Assembly: GCF_000024985.1 (NCBI RefSeq)
Contig: NC_013523.1
Span: 1,612,001 to 1,676,000, forward strand
DNA length: 64,000 bases
Source of the DNA: Sphaerobacter thermophilus DSM 20745
GTDB taxonomy: Bacteria > Chloroflexota > Chloroflexia > Thermomicrobiales > Thermomicrobiaceae
Reading direction: 5' to 3'
Of this stretch, positions 45,129 through 54,818 are shown piece by piece (position 1 is the first letter of the stretch; each line of letters opens with the position of its first letter). The notes beneath the pieces are model-generated. The model ran no database searches, had not been told where the DNA came from, and was given only the letters and a program-made list of their open reading frames with translations. The translations under genes and the position numbers were made by a program.

Positions 45129-45331
45129 CGCCACCCCACCCGAGAGCCTTCATGGCCGGTGCGCCGTGTCTCGCTTGCACTGGAATGCGGGAGTCTTGCG
45201 AGGAAACGAACGCCCTGATGCCGAATAGCCTAACTGGTCCCGTACGGTTCCGGCGGGGATCCTACTACGTGCATCCTCGATCGACAAGCCACGAGCGTGC
45301 CGGGTTTCGCTGTTGCGTGGCGCCGCGCTTC

Positions 45332-45360
45332 TTGCCGGGTGGTGGGAACCACCCTATCAT
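45332..45360 (+). promoter_or_regulatory. Promoter with embedded inverted repeat upstream of the second amidohydrolase
   Basis: TTGCCG (45332-45337), 17-base spacer, TATCAT (45355-45360). The spacer contains GGGTGGT-GGGA-ACCACCC (45337-45354), a perfect 7-bp inverted repeat between the -35 and -10 boxes, well placed for repression. The rest of 45129-45448 shows no gene. Confidence 0.55.
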
Positions 45361-45448
45361 GCAGCGGGGGGTGCCGATACCGTGACAAACCAGCGGGGCT
45401 CACGGGACGAATCCGGCGCCCGGGGATGACACCATGAGGGGAGAACCG

Positions 45449-47044
45449 ATGGCAGCGGATGTCGTATTCCTGAATGGACGCGTGGTGACGATGGACCCGG
45501 CGCAGCCACGGGCCAGCGGCGTCGCCGTGCTCGGCAACCGGATTCTTGCCGTGGGCGACGATGAGACGATCCGGGCCGCGGTCGGCCCCAACACACGCGT
45601 GATCGACCTCGGTGGTCGCACCCTGCTGCCGGGCTTGAACGACAACCACTGCCACCCGGTCTACTACGGTTTCAACCTGGCCAAGATCGACGCCAGCCCG
45701 TCCGCAACGCCCACGCTCGACAGCCTGCTGGAGCGCTTCGCCGAGGCCGCGGCGAAGGAGCCCGCCGGGAACTGGATTCAGGGGCGGGGTTACGATGACA
45801 CGCGTCTCGACGTCAAGCGCCACCCGACTCGCTGGGATCTCGACCGCGTGACGCCCAACCACCCGGCCATCCTGACGCGCACCTGCGGGCACATGTCCGT
45901 CGTCAACTCGGTCGCCCTTCGCATGGCCGGGATCACGGCCGAGACGCCGGATCCGCCCGGGGGCCGCATCGTCCGCGACGAGCACGGCGAGCCCACCGGC
46001 CTCCTCCAGGAACACGCCCAGGATCTGGTGCGCAAGTTGATCGCGCCGCCCACCGTCGCGGATATCAAGGAGGCGCTGGTCGCCGCCGGTGAGCGCTTCC
46101 TCTCGATGGGGATCACCAGCGTGGCCGAGGCCAGCCTACGCACCTCGGACGAGCTGGCTGCGTACCAGGAGCTGCGGCGCGAGGGACGCCTCCCGGTCCG
46201 CGTCTACCTCATGATGATCATCGACAACACCCTCGATGCCATGGAGCAGCTCGGGGTGCGCACGGGCTTCGGCGATGAGTGGCTGCGGATCGGCCCCGCC
46301 AAGCTCCTGCAAGACGGCAGCGGCGGCGGGCGCACCGCGCTCATGAGCTATCCGTACCCGGACGAGCCGGACAATTACGGCATCGCGGTCTATACCCAGG
46401 AGTACCTTGATGAGGCGTTCCGCCGGGCCGCGGCCGCCGGATTCCAGGGTGCGGCTCACGCCATCGGTGACCGCGCCATCGACATGATTCTGACCGCCTT
46501 CGAACGGGCGCTCGAAGCACACCCCCAGCCGGATCCCCGCTGGCGCATCGAGCACTGCGGCCTGCTCCGGCCGGATCTGCTGGAGCGCATGCGCCGCCTA
46601 AACGTGATCGCCGTGCCGCAGCCCTCGTTCGTCTATTACCTGGGTGACTCGTACATCCGGAACTTCACCAAGGAGGCCCTGGCGCTCTCCTACCCGGCCC
46701 GCACTTGGTTCGACATGGGGATCACCGCCGTCGGCAGCTCCGACACGCCGGTCGTTCCGGCCGACCCGTGGGTGAACATCCGCTCGGCGGTGACGCGGCT
46801 GACCCAGGACGGCCAGGAGATGGGCGCCGGACAGGCGGTCACGCTGGACGAAGCTCTCCAGATGTTCACCATCAACGGCGCCTACGCCTCCTTCGAGGAG
46901 AACATCAAGGGGAGCATCACCCCGGGCAAGCTCGCCGACCTGATCGTGGTCGACCTCGACCCGTACGAAGTCGAGGCCGTGGATTTGCACACGGTCCAGA
47001 ACGACCTGACCATGGTCGACGGCCGGATCGTCTACGAGCGATAA
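45449..47044 (+). CDS. Amidohydrolase (YtcJ-like), paralogue
   Basis: 531 residues from ATG at 45449 after GAGGGGAGAA; an upstream ATG at 45434 is possible. LNDNHCHPVYYGFN, GPAKLLQDGSGGGRTALM, AAHAIGDRAIDMIL, WRIEHCGLL and SSDTPVVPADPW match the metal-binding barrel of the family. The central KIFLDGS of the paralogue at 36373 is KLLQDGS here. Its position divergent from a dipeptide-type importer suggests that the importer feeds it. Confidence 0.9.
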   Translation: MAADVVFLNGRVVTMDPAQPRASGVAVLGNRILAVGDDETIRAAVGPNTRVIDLGGRTLLPGLNDNHCHPVYYGFNLAKIDASPSATPTLDSLLERFAEAAAKEPAGNWIQGRGYDDTRLDVKRHPTRWDLDRVTPNHPAILTRTCGHMSVVNSVALRMAGITAETPDPPGGRIVRDEHGEPTGLLQEHAQDLVRKLIAPPTVADIKEALVAAGERFLSMGITSVAEASLRTSDELAAYQELRREGRLPVRVYLMMIIDNTLDAMEQLGVRTGFGDEWLRIGPAKLLQDGSGGGRTALMSYPYPDEPDNYGIAVYTQEYLDEAFRRAAAAGFQGAAHAIGDRAIDMILTAFERALEAHPQPDPRWRIEHCGLLRPDLLERMRRLNVIAVPQPSFVYYLGDSYIRNFTKEALALSYPARTWFDMGITAVGSSDTPVVPADPWVNIRSAVTRLTQDGQEMGAGQAVTLDEALQMFTINGAYASFEENIKGSITPGKLADLIVVDLDPYEVEAVDLHTVQNDLTMVDGRIVYER

Positions 47045-47101
47045 CGGCACAATTTCATCGGAGCCGAGCGAAGCGCAACCGCGTTGAGGGAAGGAGGACG
47101 C

Positions 47102-47794
47102 ATGCTAACCATCCGCTATCTGGGCCACTCGGCGTTCGCCCTGGAGGCTGACGGCAAACAGGTGCTGGTTGATCCCTTCCTGACGGGCAACCCCGCGGGT
47201 GCCGTCACGGCCGACGAGGTCAATCCGACGACTATCCTCCTCACCCACGCGCACAACGACCACGTCGGGGATACCGTCGAGCTCTCGAAGCGCACCGGCG
47301 CCACCGTCTTCGCCACGCACGAGTTGGCCACGTACCTCGGGCAGAAGGGCGCCAACGCGGTCGGCGCCAACCACGGCGGCACGGTCGCCTTCGACGGCGG
47401 CACGGCCAAGTTCGTTCCGGCCTGGCACACGTCGTCATACCTGGATGGGGACACATTCGTCGCGCCGGGTGTCCCGGCGGGCTTCGTGGTCCGCTTCGGC
47501 GGCCAGACGGTGTACATCGCTGGGGACACGTGCCTCTTCGGCGACATGGCGCTGATCGGGGAGGAAGGACTGGATATCGCGATCCTTCCCATCGGTGACC
47601 ACTTCACGATGGGCCCCGCCGACGCCGTCCGGGCCGTCAAGCTGCTCAAGCCCAAGGTGGTGATCCCGTGTCACTACAACACGTTCCCACCGATTCAGCA
47701 GGATCCGGAGCAGTTCAAGCGGGACGTGGAGGAGCAGACCGGGGCGACCTGCGTGATCCTGAAGCCAGGGGAGGCTTACCAGGCGGGTTCGTAA
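47102..47794 (+). CDS. MBL-fold metal-dependent hydrolase (UPF0173 type)
   Basis: 230 residues from ATG at 47102. Short metallo-beta-lactamase fold: IRYLGHSAFALEADGKQVLV, LTHAHNDHVGD (HxHxDH), VYIAGDTCLFGDM and VVIPCHYNTFP. These small enzymes are widely conserved with unknown substrate. Follows the amidohydrolase and precedes a dehydrogenase-like gene by 13 bases, so the three are probably co-transcribed. Confidence 0.92.
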   Translation: MLTIRYLGHSAFALEADGKQVLVDPFLTGNPAGAVTADEVNPTTILLTHAHNDHVGDTVELSKRTGATVFATHELATYLGQKGANAVGANHGGTVAFDGGTAKFVPAWHTSSYLDGDTFVAPGVPAGFVVRFGGQTVYIAGDTCLFGDMALIGEEGLDIAILPIGDHFTMGPADAVRAVKLLKPKVVIPCHYNTFPPIQQDPEQFKRDVEEQTGATCVILKPGEAYQAGS

Positions 47795-47807
47795 AGGAGC
47801 GACGTCC

Positions 47808-48758
47808 ATGGAGGGGGCCGGTCAGCCGCGCATCCTCGTTTGCGATCCGATCGACGATGGTGCCCTCGACCTCCTGCGGCGACATGCCCGCGTGGACGTG
47901 CGCACCTCGCTCGCCCCTGACGAGCTAGTCGATATCGTCGGCGGCTACGACGGCCTGGTCGTGCGCGGCACCACCCAGATCACCAGCGAGGTGATCGAAG
48001 CCGCAACCGCGCTGCGCGGCATCGCCCGCGTCGGCTTCGCCGTCGACAACATCGACATCGACGCCGCCACCGAACGCGGCATCGTCGTGGTGCACTCGCC
48101 CGGAGCACGCACGTACGCGGTGGCGGAAATGACCATCGGATTGATACTCGCCGTCCTGCGGCACATCCCGGCGGCCGACCGCTCGGTCAAGGCCGGCCGC
48201 TGGGAGCGCCGCGCCTTCCGCGGCCGGCAACTGCGGGGTGCCACGGTAGGCGTCATCGGCTATGGGCGCATCGGCCGCGAGGTGGCTAGGCTCGCCCACG
48301 CCTTCGGCGCCACGGTGAAGGCGTACACCCAGACGCCCCGCCCCCTGGAGCACGCCAAGCAGGTCGATTTCCAGGCACTGCTCGCCTCGAGCGACATCAT
48401 CACCCTGCACGCAACCCTGACATCCGCCACCCGGCAGCTGATCAACCGGGAAGCAATCGAGCAGATGCGCGACGGGGTGGTGATCGTGAACACGGCCTCG
48501 GGCGGACTGATCGACGAGGCTGCCCTGCTGGAGGCACTCGACCGTGGTAAGGTAGCAGGGGCGGGGCTCGATGTCTTCGCCGACGAACCGCCGTCCCTGC
48601 GGGCACTCGTCGAACACCCTCGCGTCGTGACGACGCCGCGGATCGGCGGCAGCACCCAGGAGGCCGACCGAGCCGTCAGCGAGCTGGCCCTCCAGAGCCT
48701 GCTCGCGGTGCTGCGCGGCGAGCAACCCGCGGTCGCGGTCAACCCGCAAGGGCGCTGA
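47808..48758 (+). CDS. D-2-hydroxyacid dehydrogenase-fold protein with catalytic Arg and His missing
   Basis: 316 residues. Overall it is a D-3-phosphoglycerate dehydrogenase homologue: NAD-binding GVIGYGRIGREVARLAHAFG, DIITLHATL, LDVFADEPP with the glutamate intact. But the catalytic-arginine motif NxARGG reads NTASGG (codon TCG), and the catalytic histidine of TPHxGxST is arginine, TPRIGGST (codon CGG). The normal hydride-transfer chemistry should therefore be lost or altered. No ACT domain follows. Confidence 0.85.
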   Translation: MEGAGQPRILVCDPIDDGALDLLRRHARVDVRTSLAPDELVDIVGGYDGLVVRGTTQITSEVIEAATALRGIARVGFAVDNIDIDAATERGIVVVHSPGARTYAVAEMTIGLILAVLRHIPAADRSVKAGRWERRAFRGRQLRGATVGVIGYGRIGREVARLAHAFGATVKAYTQTPRPLEHAKQVDFQALLASSDIITLHATLTSATRQLINREAIEQMRDGVVIVNTASGGLIDEAALLEALDRGKVAGAGLDVFADEPPSLRALVEHPRVVTTPRIGGSTQEADRAVSELALQSLLAVLRGEQPAVAVNPQGR

Positions 48759-48799
48759 CGGCGGCCACCCCGCCACGACATCGAGCGGGAGCGCATCCG

Positions 48800-49186
48800 A
48801 TGGACGAGACGAATGGGACGCGGGAGCAGGCCCGGGTCGACCGGGCTACGCTCACTGCCGAGATGACACGCACCGCGTTCCAGCGCAAGGCTGTGTCTCA
48901 CCTTTCGCCTGATGAGGCGCTGGAAGACGCGATAGCGTTCTTCAAGGCCCGCGGCTACCGGGCGGGCCGCACCGGTCGTCCGAACCAGATCTACATCATG
49001 GGTGGCCGGGAAGGGATTCTGCCGCGGGTCACCGCGGAGATCCTGGCGCAGGGGAACGTGGGCAAGGCCAAGACCACGATGCTCACGATCAGCGGCTTCG
49101 GCGAGCACCTGCGCAACCACCTGCAGGCGTACACCGAGCACGTCCGCGAGCAGCGCCGTCTCGCTCGCCAGCGCGACGCTGGCTGA
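48800..49186 (+). CDS. Conserved-looking hypothetical protein
   Basis: 128 residues, ATG 48800 with GAGCGGGAG upstream. Mixed alpha/beta with LEDAIAFFKARGYRAGRTG, QIYIMGGREGILPRVTAEI and a charged C-terminal helix. No family recognised. It is the last gene before an intergenic repeat and shares direction and close spacing with the dehydrogenase-fold gene. Confidence 0.6.
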   Translation: MDETNGTREQARVDRATLTAEMTRTAFQRKAVSHLSPDEALEDAIAFFKARGYRAGRTGRPNQIYIMGGREGILPRVTAEILAQGNVGKAKTTMLTISGFGEHLRNHLQAYTEHVREQRRLARQRDAG

Positions 49187-49248
49187 ACCCACGTGCAACC
49201 CGGGAGTACTGGCGCTGTACCGAGCCGCACCCCTTCCTGTCACGAATC

Positions 49249-49368
49249 ACCCCTCTCCCAACTTTGGGAGAGGGGTCGGGCGTGAGGGCCTTCTCACCGA
49301 CCGGGGCCGGGCGCCTCTTCGTGGAACGCCCGAGCCCCTGACGCATGACGCATGACGGGTGACGGAGG
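49249..49368. repeat. Composite repeat: GC hairpin plus ACGCATG heptads
   Basis: ACCCCTCTCCC (49249-49259) and GGGAGAGGGGT (49266-49276) make a perfect 11-bp stem. About 65 bases later ACGCATG repeats at 49341-49354 and degenerates as ACGGGTG, ACGGAGG to 49368. The same two ingredients recur at 63101-63288. Confidence 0.75.
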
Positions 49369-49379
49369 ACTCTGGACGC

Positions 49380-50762
49380 CTAGTCCCCCGCCGCGGCGTA
49401 CAACTCGGCCGCGGACCGGGCGGTCTTCCAGCCGACCACACCGGCCAGTCGTTGCGTGAACTCGCCCCTCACGTCGGTGCCGCACAGCTCGTCGATCAGG
49501 CCCGCTGCGTGGAGGGCGGAACGCACGCCGTAGGCCGCTTCGAGGCGGGTCAGATCCTCCCAGTAGAAGGCGCAACTCGCGTACATGGCGAGGCGGCTCT
49601 GCTGCGCCCGCATCAGCGTTGCGATGATCTCTGCGTCCGGTCCCGTCTCGGGCAGCCCATGCGACCGCAGCCACGCCGGGAGTTCCACCGCGCCGATAAC
49701 GACATCGACGTAGCGATCGCGCAGCGCCCAGATGTCGGGGACGATCCCGGCGGCCTGCTGATCCGTCAGCGCGTCGATCCGCTCGGCAAGCGCGTCGAAG
49801 GCCGCACGGAGCCCGGCCTTCCAGTGCCCGCCGCCCGGCGTGCAGGCGCAGTCACCCCGCCAGCGCAGCAACTCGTGCGGGCAGCCCCATGAGCTCCGCT
49901 CCCGGATGCCGGTCTCCCGCCGGGGCGGGTTCAGCGCGAGGTAGTGCTCGAGCGACACCGGTTCGATCCCGGCCTCACCCGCGCGCCGGTAGAGCAGATC
50001 CTGGAGGAAGTAGTCCTTGAACCGGTGGTGGTGGCCGTAGACCTCGCCGTCGCTGGCGATCAGCACCAGCGGATCACCGCTCCCCGCCGGCACATCGACG
50101 AAGCGCGGCAGGATGAAGCGGTCGACGAAGGCCGGCGCCGAGTCGGTCGAGATCGGATCGAACGATACGGTGCCCGACAGCGGCCCCTCGTAGAAGACCA
50201 CCGTGAAGGTGCGGCCGCTCGGCAGTGGTACCCGGTAGGCGAAGCGCGTATCGACCGGGCCGGCCGCCTGCTCCGGGCTCAGGATCGTGAACTCCAGCCC
50301 GGCGTCGGCACACGCCTCCAGCGTCGCCAGATCGACCGCCGTTTCGGGCAGCCAGATCCCCTTTGGGTGACGGCCGAAGGTGTGCTCGAACCAGCGAACG
50401 CCCCAGGCGATCTCGGTGTGCCGGTCGCGCTCAGTCGCCAACGGCAGGATCGTGTGGTGGAAACTCTGCATGACCGCGTTGCCGTGCCCGGTGCGCCGCA
50501 CCGCGTCGCGGTCGGCCTCGACGATCCGCTCCAGCACCGCCGGATGGTGGCGGGCCATCCAGAGCCCGAGCGTCGGCCCCAGATCAAAGCTCATGCGGTC
50601 GAAGTTGCCGTGCTCAGCGTTCGGCCGGTAGCACTCAGCCAGGATCTTCTCGTTGAAATCGTGGAATGGCTCAGCGCCCGGCTCGCGCGGCACCTGTCCG
50701 GTCGCCGGGTCCTCGCGCGGGGGCTGATAGAAGTGACCATGAACCGTCAGAAAGCGTCGCAT
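49380..50762 (-). CDS. DUF3536/GH57-related glycoside hydrolase-like protein
   Basis: 460 residues from ATG at 50762. MRRFLTVHGHFYQPPREDP resembles the GH57 N-terminal HGHFYQP motif; GIWLPETAVDLATLEACADA and IASDGEVYGHHHRFKDYF match the DUF3536 catalytic region. Four cysteines cluster in SSWGCPHELLRWRGDCACTPGGG-like sequence (split by a Trp pair), perhaps metal-binding. GH57 enzymes act on alpha-glucans; activity here is inference. Confidence 0.8.
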   Translation of the reverse strand: MRRFLTVHGHFYQPPREDPATGQVPREPGAEPFHDFNEKILAECYRPNAEHGNFDRMSFDLGPTLGLWMARHHPAVLERIVEADRDAVRRTGHGNAVMQSFHHTILPLATERDRHTEIAWGVRWFEHTFGRHPKGIWLPETAVDLATLEACADAGLEFTILSPEQAAGPVDTRFAYRVPLPSGRTFTVVFYEGPLSGTVSFDPISTDSAPAFVDRFILPRFVDVPAGSGDPLVLIASDGEVYGHHHRFKDYFLQDLLYRRAGEAGIEPVSLEHYLALNPPRRETGIRERSSWGCPHELLRWRGDCACTPGGGHWKAGLRAAFDALAERIDALTDQQAAGIVPDIWALRDRYVDVVIGAVELPAWLRSHGLPETGPDAEIIATLMRAQQSRLAMYASCAFYWEDLTRLEAAYGVRSALHAAGLIDELCGTDVRGEFTQRLAGVVGWKTARSAAELYAAAGD

Positions 50763-50963
50763 CGCGTAAAGGTCCTCGGTGTCCTTAGTCCGGAGTTCGC
50801 AGCGTGGCACTCCAGCCACTTGTCCGGTCTAAGTGTACATCCAAGTGCCCGCGATCACGCCCCCTATTCGTCCCGGTCGGTGCGTCCACGTCCGTTCGCG
50901 GTAGAGTGCTCCCGCTGACGCGACGCACGTCGCCACATCCCCGGCGGTGGTCGTTGATATCGC

Positions 50964-51038
50964 GAAATCCGCGCCGGGGTTGTTCCCGGCGCGGATTTCA
51001 CCTGACGGGCGGTGGGTGATCGAGGATCGACCCACCGC
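50964..51038. terminator. Two strong hairpins downstream of ilvD
   Basis: First, GAAATCCGCGCCGGG (50964-50978) and its exact complement (50985-50999), 15-bp stem with 6-base loop. Second, GCGGTGGGT (51009-51017) and ACCCACCGC (51030-51038). They follow the leftward ilvD and probably end its transcription. The remainder of 50763-51057 shows no gene. Confidence 0.7.
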
Positions 51039-51057
51039 GGTCACCATGGACGCGTGG

Positions 51058-52779
51058 CTAGTCCGCCGGCGTGGCAACCGGTGCGGGCTCCTCCGCTTCC
51101 GCGTAGGGGTCGCGGAGCACCGCGCCGGTGTTAGCCGAAGTCACGAGGTGCGCGTACCGCCGGAGGAAGCGGCTGTCGATCGGCTTGCGCAGCGGCCGAT
51201 GCGCCTTCCGGCGCAGAGCCAGATCCAGCTCATCAAGCTCGACGTCCAGGCGGTTGTTCGGGATGTCGATGCTGATGATGTCGCCGTCGCGCAGCAGGCC
51301 GATCGGCCCCCCGGCCGCCGCCTCGGGAGAGACGTGCCCGATGCACGCGCCGCGGGTCCCGCCGGAGAAGCGTCCGTCGGTGATGAGCGCCACGTCCTTG
51401 CCCAGGCCCATCCCCATCAGGTTGGCCGTCGGGGCGAGCATCTCCTGCATACCCGGCCCGCCCTTGGGCCCCTCGTAGCGGATGACCACTACGTCCCCGG
51501 GGACGATCTTGCCCGAGAGGATCGCGCTGCAGGCGTCCTCCATCGACTCGAACACACGCGCCGGGCCACGATGCGTCAGCATCTCCGGATCGACTCCGGC
51601 CGTCTTCACCACGGCGCCGTCCGGCGCGAGGTTGCCGAACAGGATCGCCAGGCCACCGCGCTCGCTGTACGCGTTCTCCAGCGGCCGGATGACCTCCGGG
51701 TCGCGAATCTCAGCGCCTTCGATGTTCTCGCCCAGCGTCTTCAGGGTGACTGTCATCTGGTCCAGATCGAGCACGCCAGGCTTGCGCGAGATCTCCTTCA
51801 AGATGGCGCTGATCCCGCCTGCCCGGTGCACGTCCTCGATGTGCCAGTGCGACGCCGGGCTGACCTTGCAGATATGCGGCACCCGCGCCGAGACCTCATT
51901 GATCCGCTGCAGCGGGTAGTCCAGCCCCGCCTCGTGCGCCAGCGCCAGGCCGTGCAGCACCGTGTTCGTCGAGCCACCCATCGCCATATCGAGCGCGAAG
52001 GCGTTGTCGAGCGCCTCTTGGGTGACGATCTTCCGCGGGGTCAGGTCCGCTTCCAGCACCGCCATCACCTGCCGCGCCGCCGCCCGCGCCAGTTCGTCAC
52101 GCTCCGGCGTGTTCGCGAGGATCGTCCCGTTGCCGGGTAGCGCCAGGCCCAGCGCCTCCAGCAGGCAGTTCATCGAGTTGGCGGTGAACATCCCGGAGCA
52201 CGACCCGCAGCTCGGGCAGCCGTACTGCTCCAGCAGGCGCAGCTCCGCGTCGTCGATCTTCCCCGCCTGGTAGGCGCCGACCCCTTCGAACACCGAGATC
52301 AGGTCCACCTTGCGCCCGTCCGGCATCGTCCCGGCGGGCATCGGGCCGCCGCTGATGAACACCGTCGGGATGTCGAGCCGCATGGCGGCCATGAGCATCC
52401 CGGGCACGATCTTGTCGCAGTTGGGAATGCAAATCATGGCGTCGAACTGATGGGCCCGGATCATCGCCTCCACCGAGTCGGCGATGATCTCCCGGCTCGG
52501 CAGCGAGAACTTCATCCCGATGTGGCCCATAGCGATGCCGTCGTCGACGCCGATGGTGTTGAACTCGAACGGCACGCCACCCGCCTCGCGCACCGCCTCC
52601 TTCACCACCTGTCCAAAGCGCTGGAGATGCACGTGGCCCGGGACGATATCGACGTAGGAGTTCACGATGGCGATGAACGGCTTACCGAAGTCCTCCTCCG
52701 ACCGGATCGCACCGGTGGCGCGCAGCAGACTCCGGTGCGGCGCTCGCTCGAACCCTCGCTTGATGATGTCGGACCGCAT
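51058..52779 (-). CDS. ilvD: Dihydroxy-acid dehydratase IlvD
   Basis: 573 residues from ATG at 52779; GTG at 52785 is equally supported by GGGGAGGAATGC. Fe-S cysteines in [12 protein letters not shown] and [18 protein letters not shown], and the C-terminal [16 protein letters not shown], are intact. It dehydrates dihydroxy acids in isoleucine and valine synthesis. Stands alone, with the SUF genes nearby probably supplying its cluster. Confidence 0.96.
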   Translation of the reverse strand: MRSDIIKRGFERAPHRSLLRATGAIRSEEDFGKPFIAIVNSYVDIVPGHVHLQRFGQVVKEAVREAGGVPFEFNTIGVDDGIAMGHIGMKFSLPSREIIADSVEAMIRAHQFDAMICIPNCDKIVPGMLMAAMRLDIPTVFISGGPMPAGTMPDGRKVDLISVFEGVGAYQAGKIDDAELRLLEQYGCPSCGSCSGMFTANSMNCLLEALGLALPGNGTILANTPERDELARAAARQVMAVLEADLTPRKIVTQEALDNAFALDMAMGGSTNTVLHGLALAHEAGLDYPLQRINEVSARVPHICKVSPASHWHIEDVHRAGGISAILKEISRKPGVLDLDQMTVTLKTLGENIEGAEIRDPEVIRPLENAYSERGGLAILFGNLAPDGAVVKTAGVDPEMLTHRGPARVFESMEDACSAILSGKIVPGDVVVIRYEGPKGGPGMQEMLAPTANLMGMGLGKDVALITDGRFSGGTRGACIGHVSPEAAAGGPIGLLRDGDIISIDIPNNRLDVELDELDLALRRKAHRPLRKPIDSRFLRRYAHLVTSANTGAVLRDPYAEAEEPAPVATPAD

Positions 52780-53015
52780 TCTCACGCATTCCTCCCCAGC
52801 GCATGCGGGCGGGCACGACCCTCCTCAGGCGCTCCTCCGACGAGGTTCAATCCACCGCCGCAATGCATCGGCGCGACAAGTGCAGTGATTATAGCGGGAC
52901 ACCGAGCGGAGACAATCGGCCGCCGACAGACGGAAGCGGCACTCGGCGGCGTACGGGCAGGTTGGACCGTGAAATCGTGAGCGCGGGCGTCCTCAGCCGC
53001 CCCTGATAAACAACA

Positions 53016-53041
53016 CCCCTCTCCCGACGTCGGGAGAGGGG
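53016..53041. repeat. Perfect 26-bp palindrome (hairpin repeat family)
   Basis: CCCCTCTCCCGAC (53016-53028) and its exact complement (53029-53041). It is the same hairpin as in the composite repeats at 49.25 and 63.17 kb, here without the heptad array. It separates ilvD from the U-type scaffold gene. Confidence 0.75.
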
Positions 53042-53080
53042 CTGGAGGTGACGGCCGTCTTATCAGCCGTTGGAGCATTC

Positions 53081-53584
53081 CTAATGTGATCGGGCTGCTT
53101 CGTCGTCGGCCTGTTCCAGAGCCGCCTCGCCAGTGACGATGCCCATTTCCTCGTTCTCGGCCTCGATGGCATCGAGCCGCGCATCGGCTAGCATCCGATC
53201 CCGCAGGTACTTCTGGACCGCCGCCTTGAGCGTCCCGAGGGCCAGCGTGGCGCACTTGGGTCGAGACTGCACCGCCTCCGCGCCCAGGATGTCCATCATG
53301 GCGTGGTAGTCCGTGTTGACGATCGTGTCGAGATCCCACTTCTCGTCGTGGATCATCTCCATCAGGATGGAGGCAGCCGCCTGGCTGATGGTGCAGCCCT
53401 CACCGACGAACGACACGTCCTTCACCGACTTGCCGTCCTCATCCACCGTCAGGTAGACCGTGATCACGTCGCCACAGCCCGGGTTACCACCCGGCATCAC
53501 GACGTCGGCCCCTTCGTCGGCGTGACGGTGCCGCGGGTGCTCGTAGTGATCCAACAGCATCTCGATCTGTTCCTGACGGTCCAT
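53081..53584 (-). CDS. SufU/IscU-like iron-sulfur scaffold protein (second copy)
   Basis: 167 residues. The three conserved cysteines occur in NPGCGD, GEGCTISQAA and RPKCATLALGTL. A C-terminal acidic extension (~35 residues, EAENEEMG...) is not seen in the SufU encoded at 60270. It may be a scaffold or a zinc-dependent sulfur acceptor; separated from the suf operon, so possibly condition-specific. Confidence 0.85.
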   Translation of the reverse strand: MDRQEQIEMLLDHYEHPRHRHADEGADVVMPGGNPGCGDVITVYLTVDEDGKSVKDVSFVGEGCTISQAAASILMEMIHDEKWDLDTIVNTDYHAMMDILGAEAVQSRPKCATLALGTLKAAVQKYLRDRMLADARLDAIEAENEEMGIVTGEAALEQADDEAARSH

Positions 53585-53687
53585 CGGTGTCCTCTCTGTC
53601 GGCCTGGCCGCTCGTCGCTCTCATCCCCGACGGGCAGGGCGCCGGTCGGCGCCCTGCCGTGATTCTGTAATCCTATCAGGCCAGACG

Positions 53688-54596
53688 CTATTTCTCGATC
53701 GGCACGCCCACGACGTTGCCCCACTCCGTCCAGGAGCCGTCGTAGTTGCGCACCTTCGGGTAACCCAGCAGCTCGTGGAGGACGAACCAGCTATGCGCCG
53801 AGCGCTCGCCGATCCGGCAGTAGACCACGATGTCCTTGTCGGGCGTGATCCCCTCGTTGCGGTACAGCTCGCGCAGCTCGTCCCCCGTCTTGAAGGTGCC
53901 GTCCTCGTTGACTGCGCGGGCCCAGGGGATGTTCTTCGCCCCGGGGATGTGGCCACCGCGCTGCGCCCCTTCTTGCGGGTAATCCGCCATGTGGAGCAGC
54001 TCGCCGCTGTACTCGGCCGGGGAGCGGACGTCAACGAGCGGCAGGCTCGGCCCGACCTTCCGCCGACCCTCGTAGCCGATGTGCTTCAGCACGTCGTCGC
54101 GGAAGGCGCGCAGTTCCTCTCGGATCGCCCGCGGCGTCCACTTCGCCGGCGGGTAGCTCGGCACCTCACGGGTGAGCGGGCGTCCCTCGGCCTCCCACTT
54201 CTTGCGGCCCCCGTCCATGATCTTCAGGTGATCGTGCCCCATGTACTTGAAGAACCAGTAGGCGTAGGCGGCCCACCAGTTGTTCTTGTCGCCGTAAAAG
54301 ACCACGGTCGTGTCGTCGCCGATCCCCAACCGCGACATCAGCGCGGCAAACGCCTCGGGGCCAATGAAATCGCGCACCACCGGATCTTGTAGGTCCTGAT
54401 GCCAGTCGATCTTCACCGCCCCTGGGATGTGCCCGATGTCGTAGAGCAAGACGTCCTCGTCCGACTCAACGATCCGGATCGACGGGTCGTTGAGGTGCTG
54501 CGCGACCCATTCGGTCGTCACCAGCACGTCGGGATTGGCATAGCCCCGCGCTGCGATCTCCTCCGAGACGGCGGGGGGCACCGACGATTGAGACAT
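53688..54596 (-). CDS. Tandem-rhodanese sulfurtransferase
   Basis: 302 residues, ATG after GGAGGCCAAG. Two rhodanese domains: an inactive N-terminal one ([23 protein letters not shown]) and an active C-terminal one with [12 protein letters not shown] and active-site CRIGERS. It moves sulfur from thiosulfate or mercaptopyruvate to thiol acceptors. Its position next to U-type scaffold and SUF genes suggests a role in sulfur supply. Divergent from the Fur-family gene. Confidence 0.93.
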   Translation of the reverse strand: MSQSSVPPAVSEEIAARGYANPDVLVTTEWVAQHLNDPSIRIVESDEDVLLYDIGHIPGAVKIDWHQDLQDPVVRDFIGPEAFAALMSRLGIGDDTTVVFYGDKNNWWAAYAYWFFKYMGHDHLKIMDGGRKKWEAEGRPLTREVPSYPPAKWTPRAIREELRAFRDDVLKHIGYEGRRKVGPSLPLVDVRSPAEYSGELLHMADYPQEGAQRGGHIPGAKNIPWARAVNEDGTFKTGDELRELYRNEGITPDKDIVVYCRIGERSAHSWFVLHELLGYPKVRNYDGSWTEWGNVVGVPIEK

Positions 54597-54741
54597 CTTG
54601 GCCTCCTTACGCTAACACGCGGCACGGCCGGCGCGAACGGTACCTCGGCCCGGGAACGCCGGTTCTTGACTCTGACAACCACGCCGGCACCCGGTCCTAT
54701 TCCCACCCGGCCCGTCGCCGCAACAGTCGCACCAAGAGTGG

Positions 54742-54770
54742 TTGACGAATCCCGACTACCAGAGTATGGT
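54742..54770 (+). promoter_or_regulatory. Promoter of the Fur-family gene
   Basis: TTGACG (54742-54747), 17-base spacer, TATGGT (54765-54770). The -10 overlaps the palindrome TGGTATACCA. Start would be near 54777, just before a 7-1-7 inverted repeat. Confidence 0.65.
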
Positions 54771-54785
54771 ATACCACGGTGGCAG

Positions 54786-54800
54786 TAGGAATCATTCCTA
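54786..54800. promoter_or_regulatory. Fur-family-like 7-1-7 operator
   Basis: TAGGAAT-C-ATTCCTA, a perfect inverted repeat with the 7-1-7 geometry of Fur/PerR/Zur boxes. It lies just downstream of the predicted promoter of the Fur-family gene and would allow autoregulation. Confidence 0.6.
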
Positions 54801-54818
54801 GCTAGGAGTCAGTCTCAG

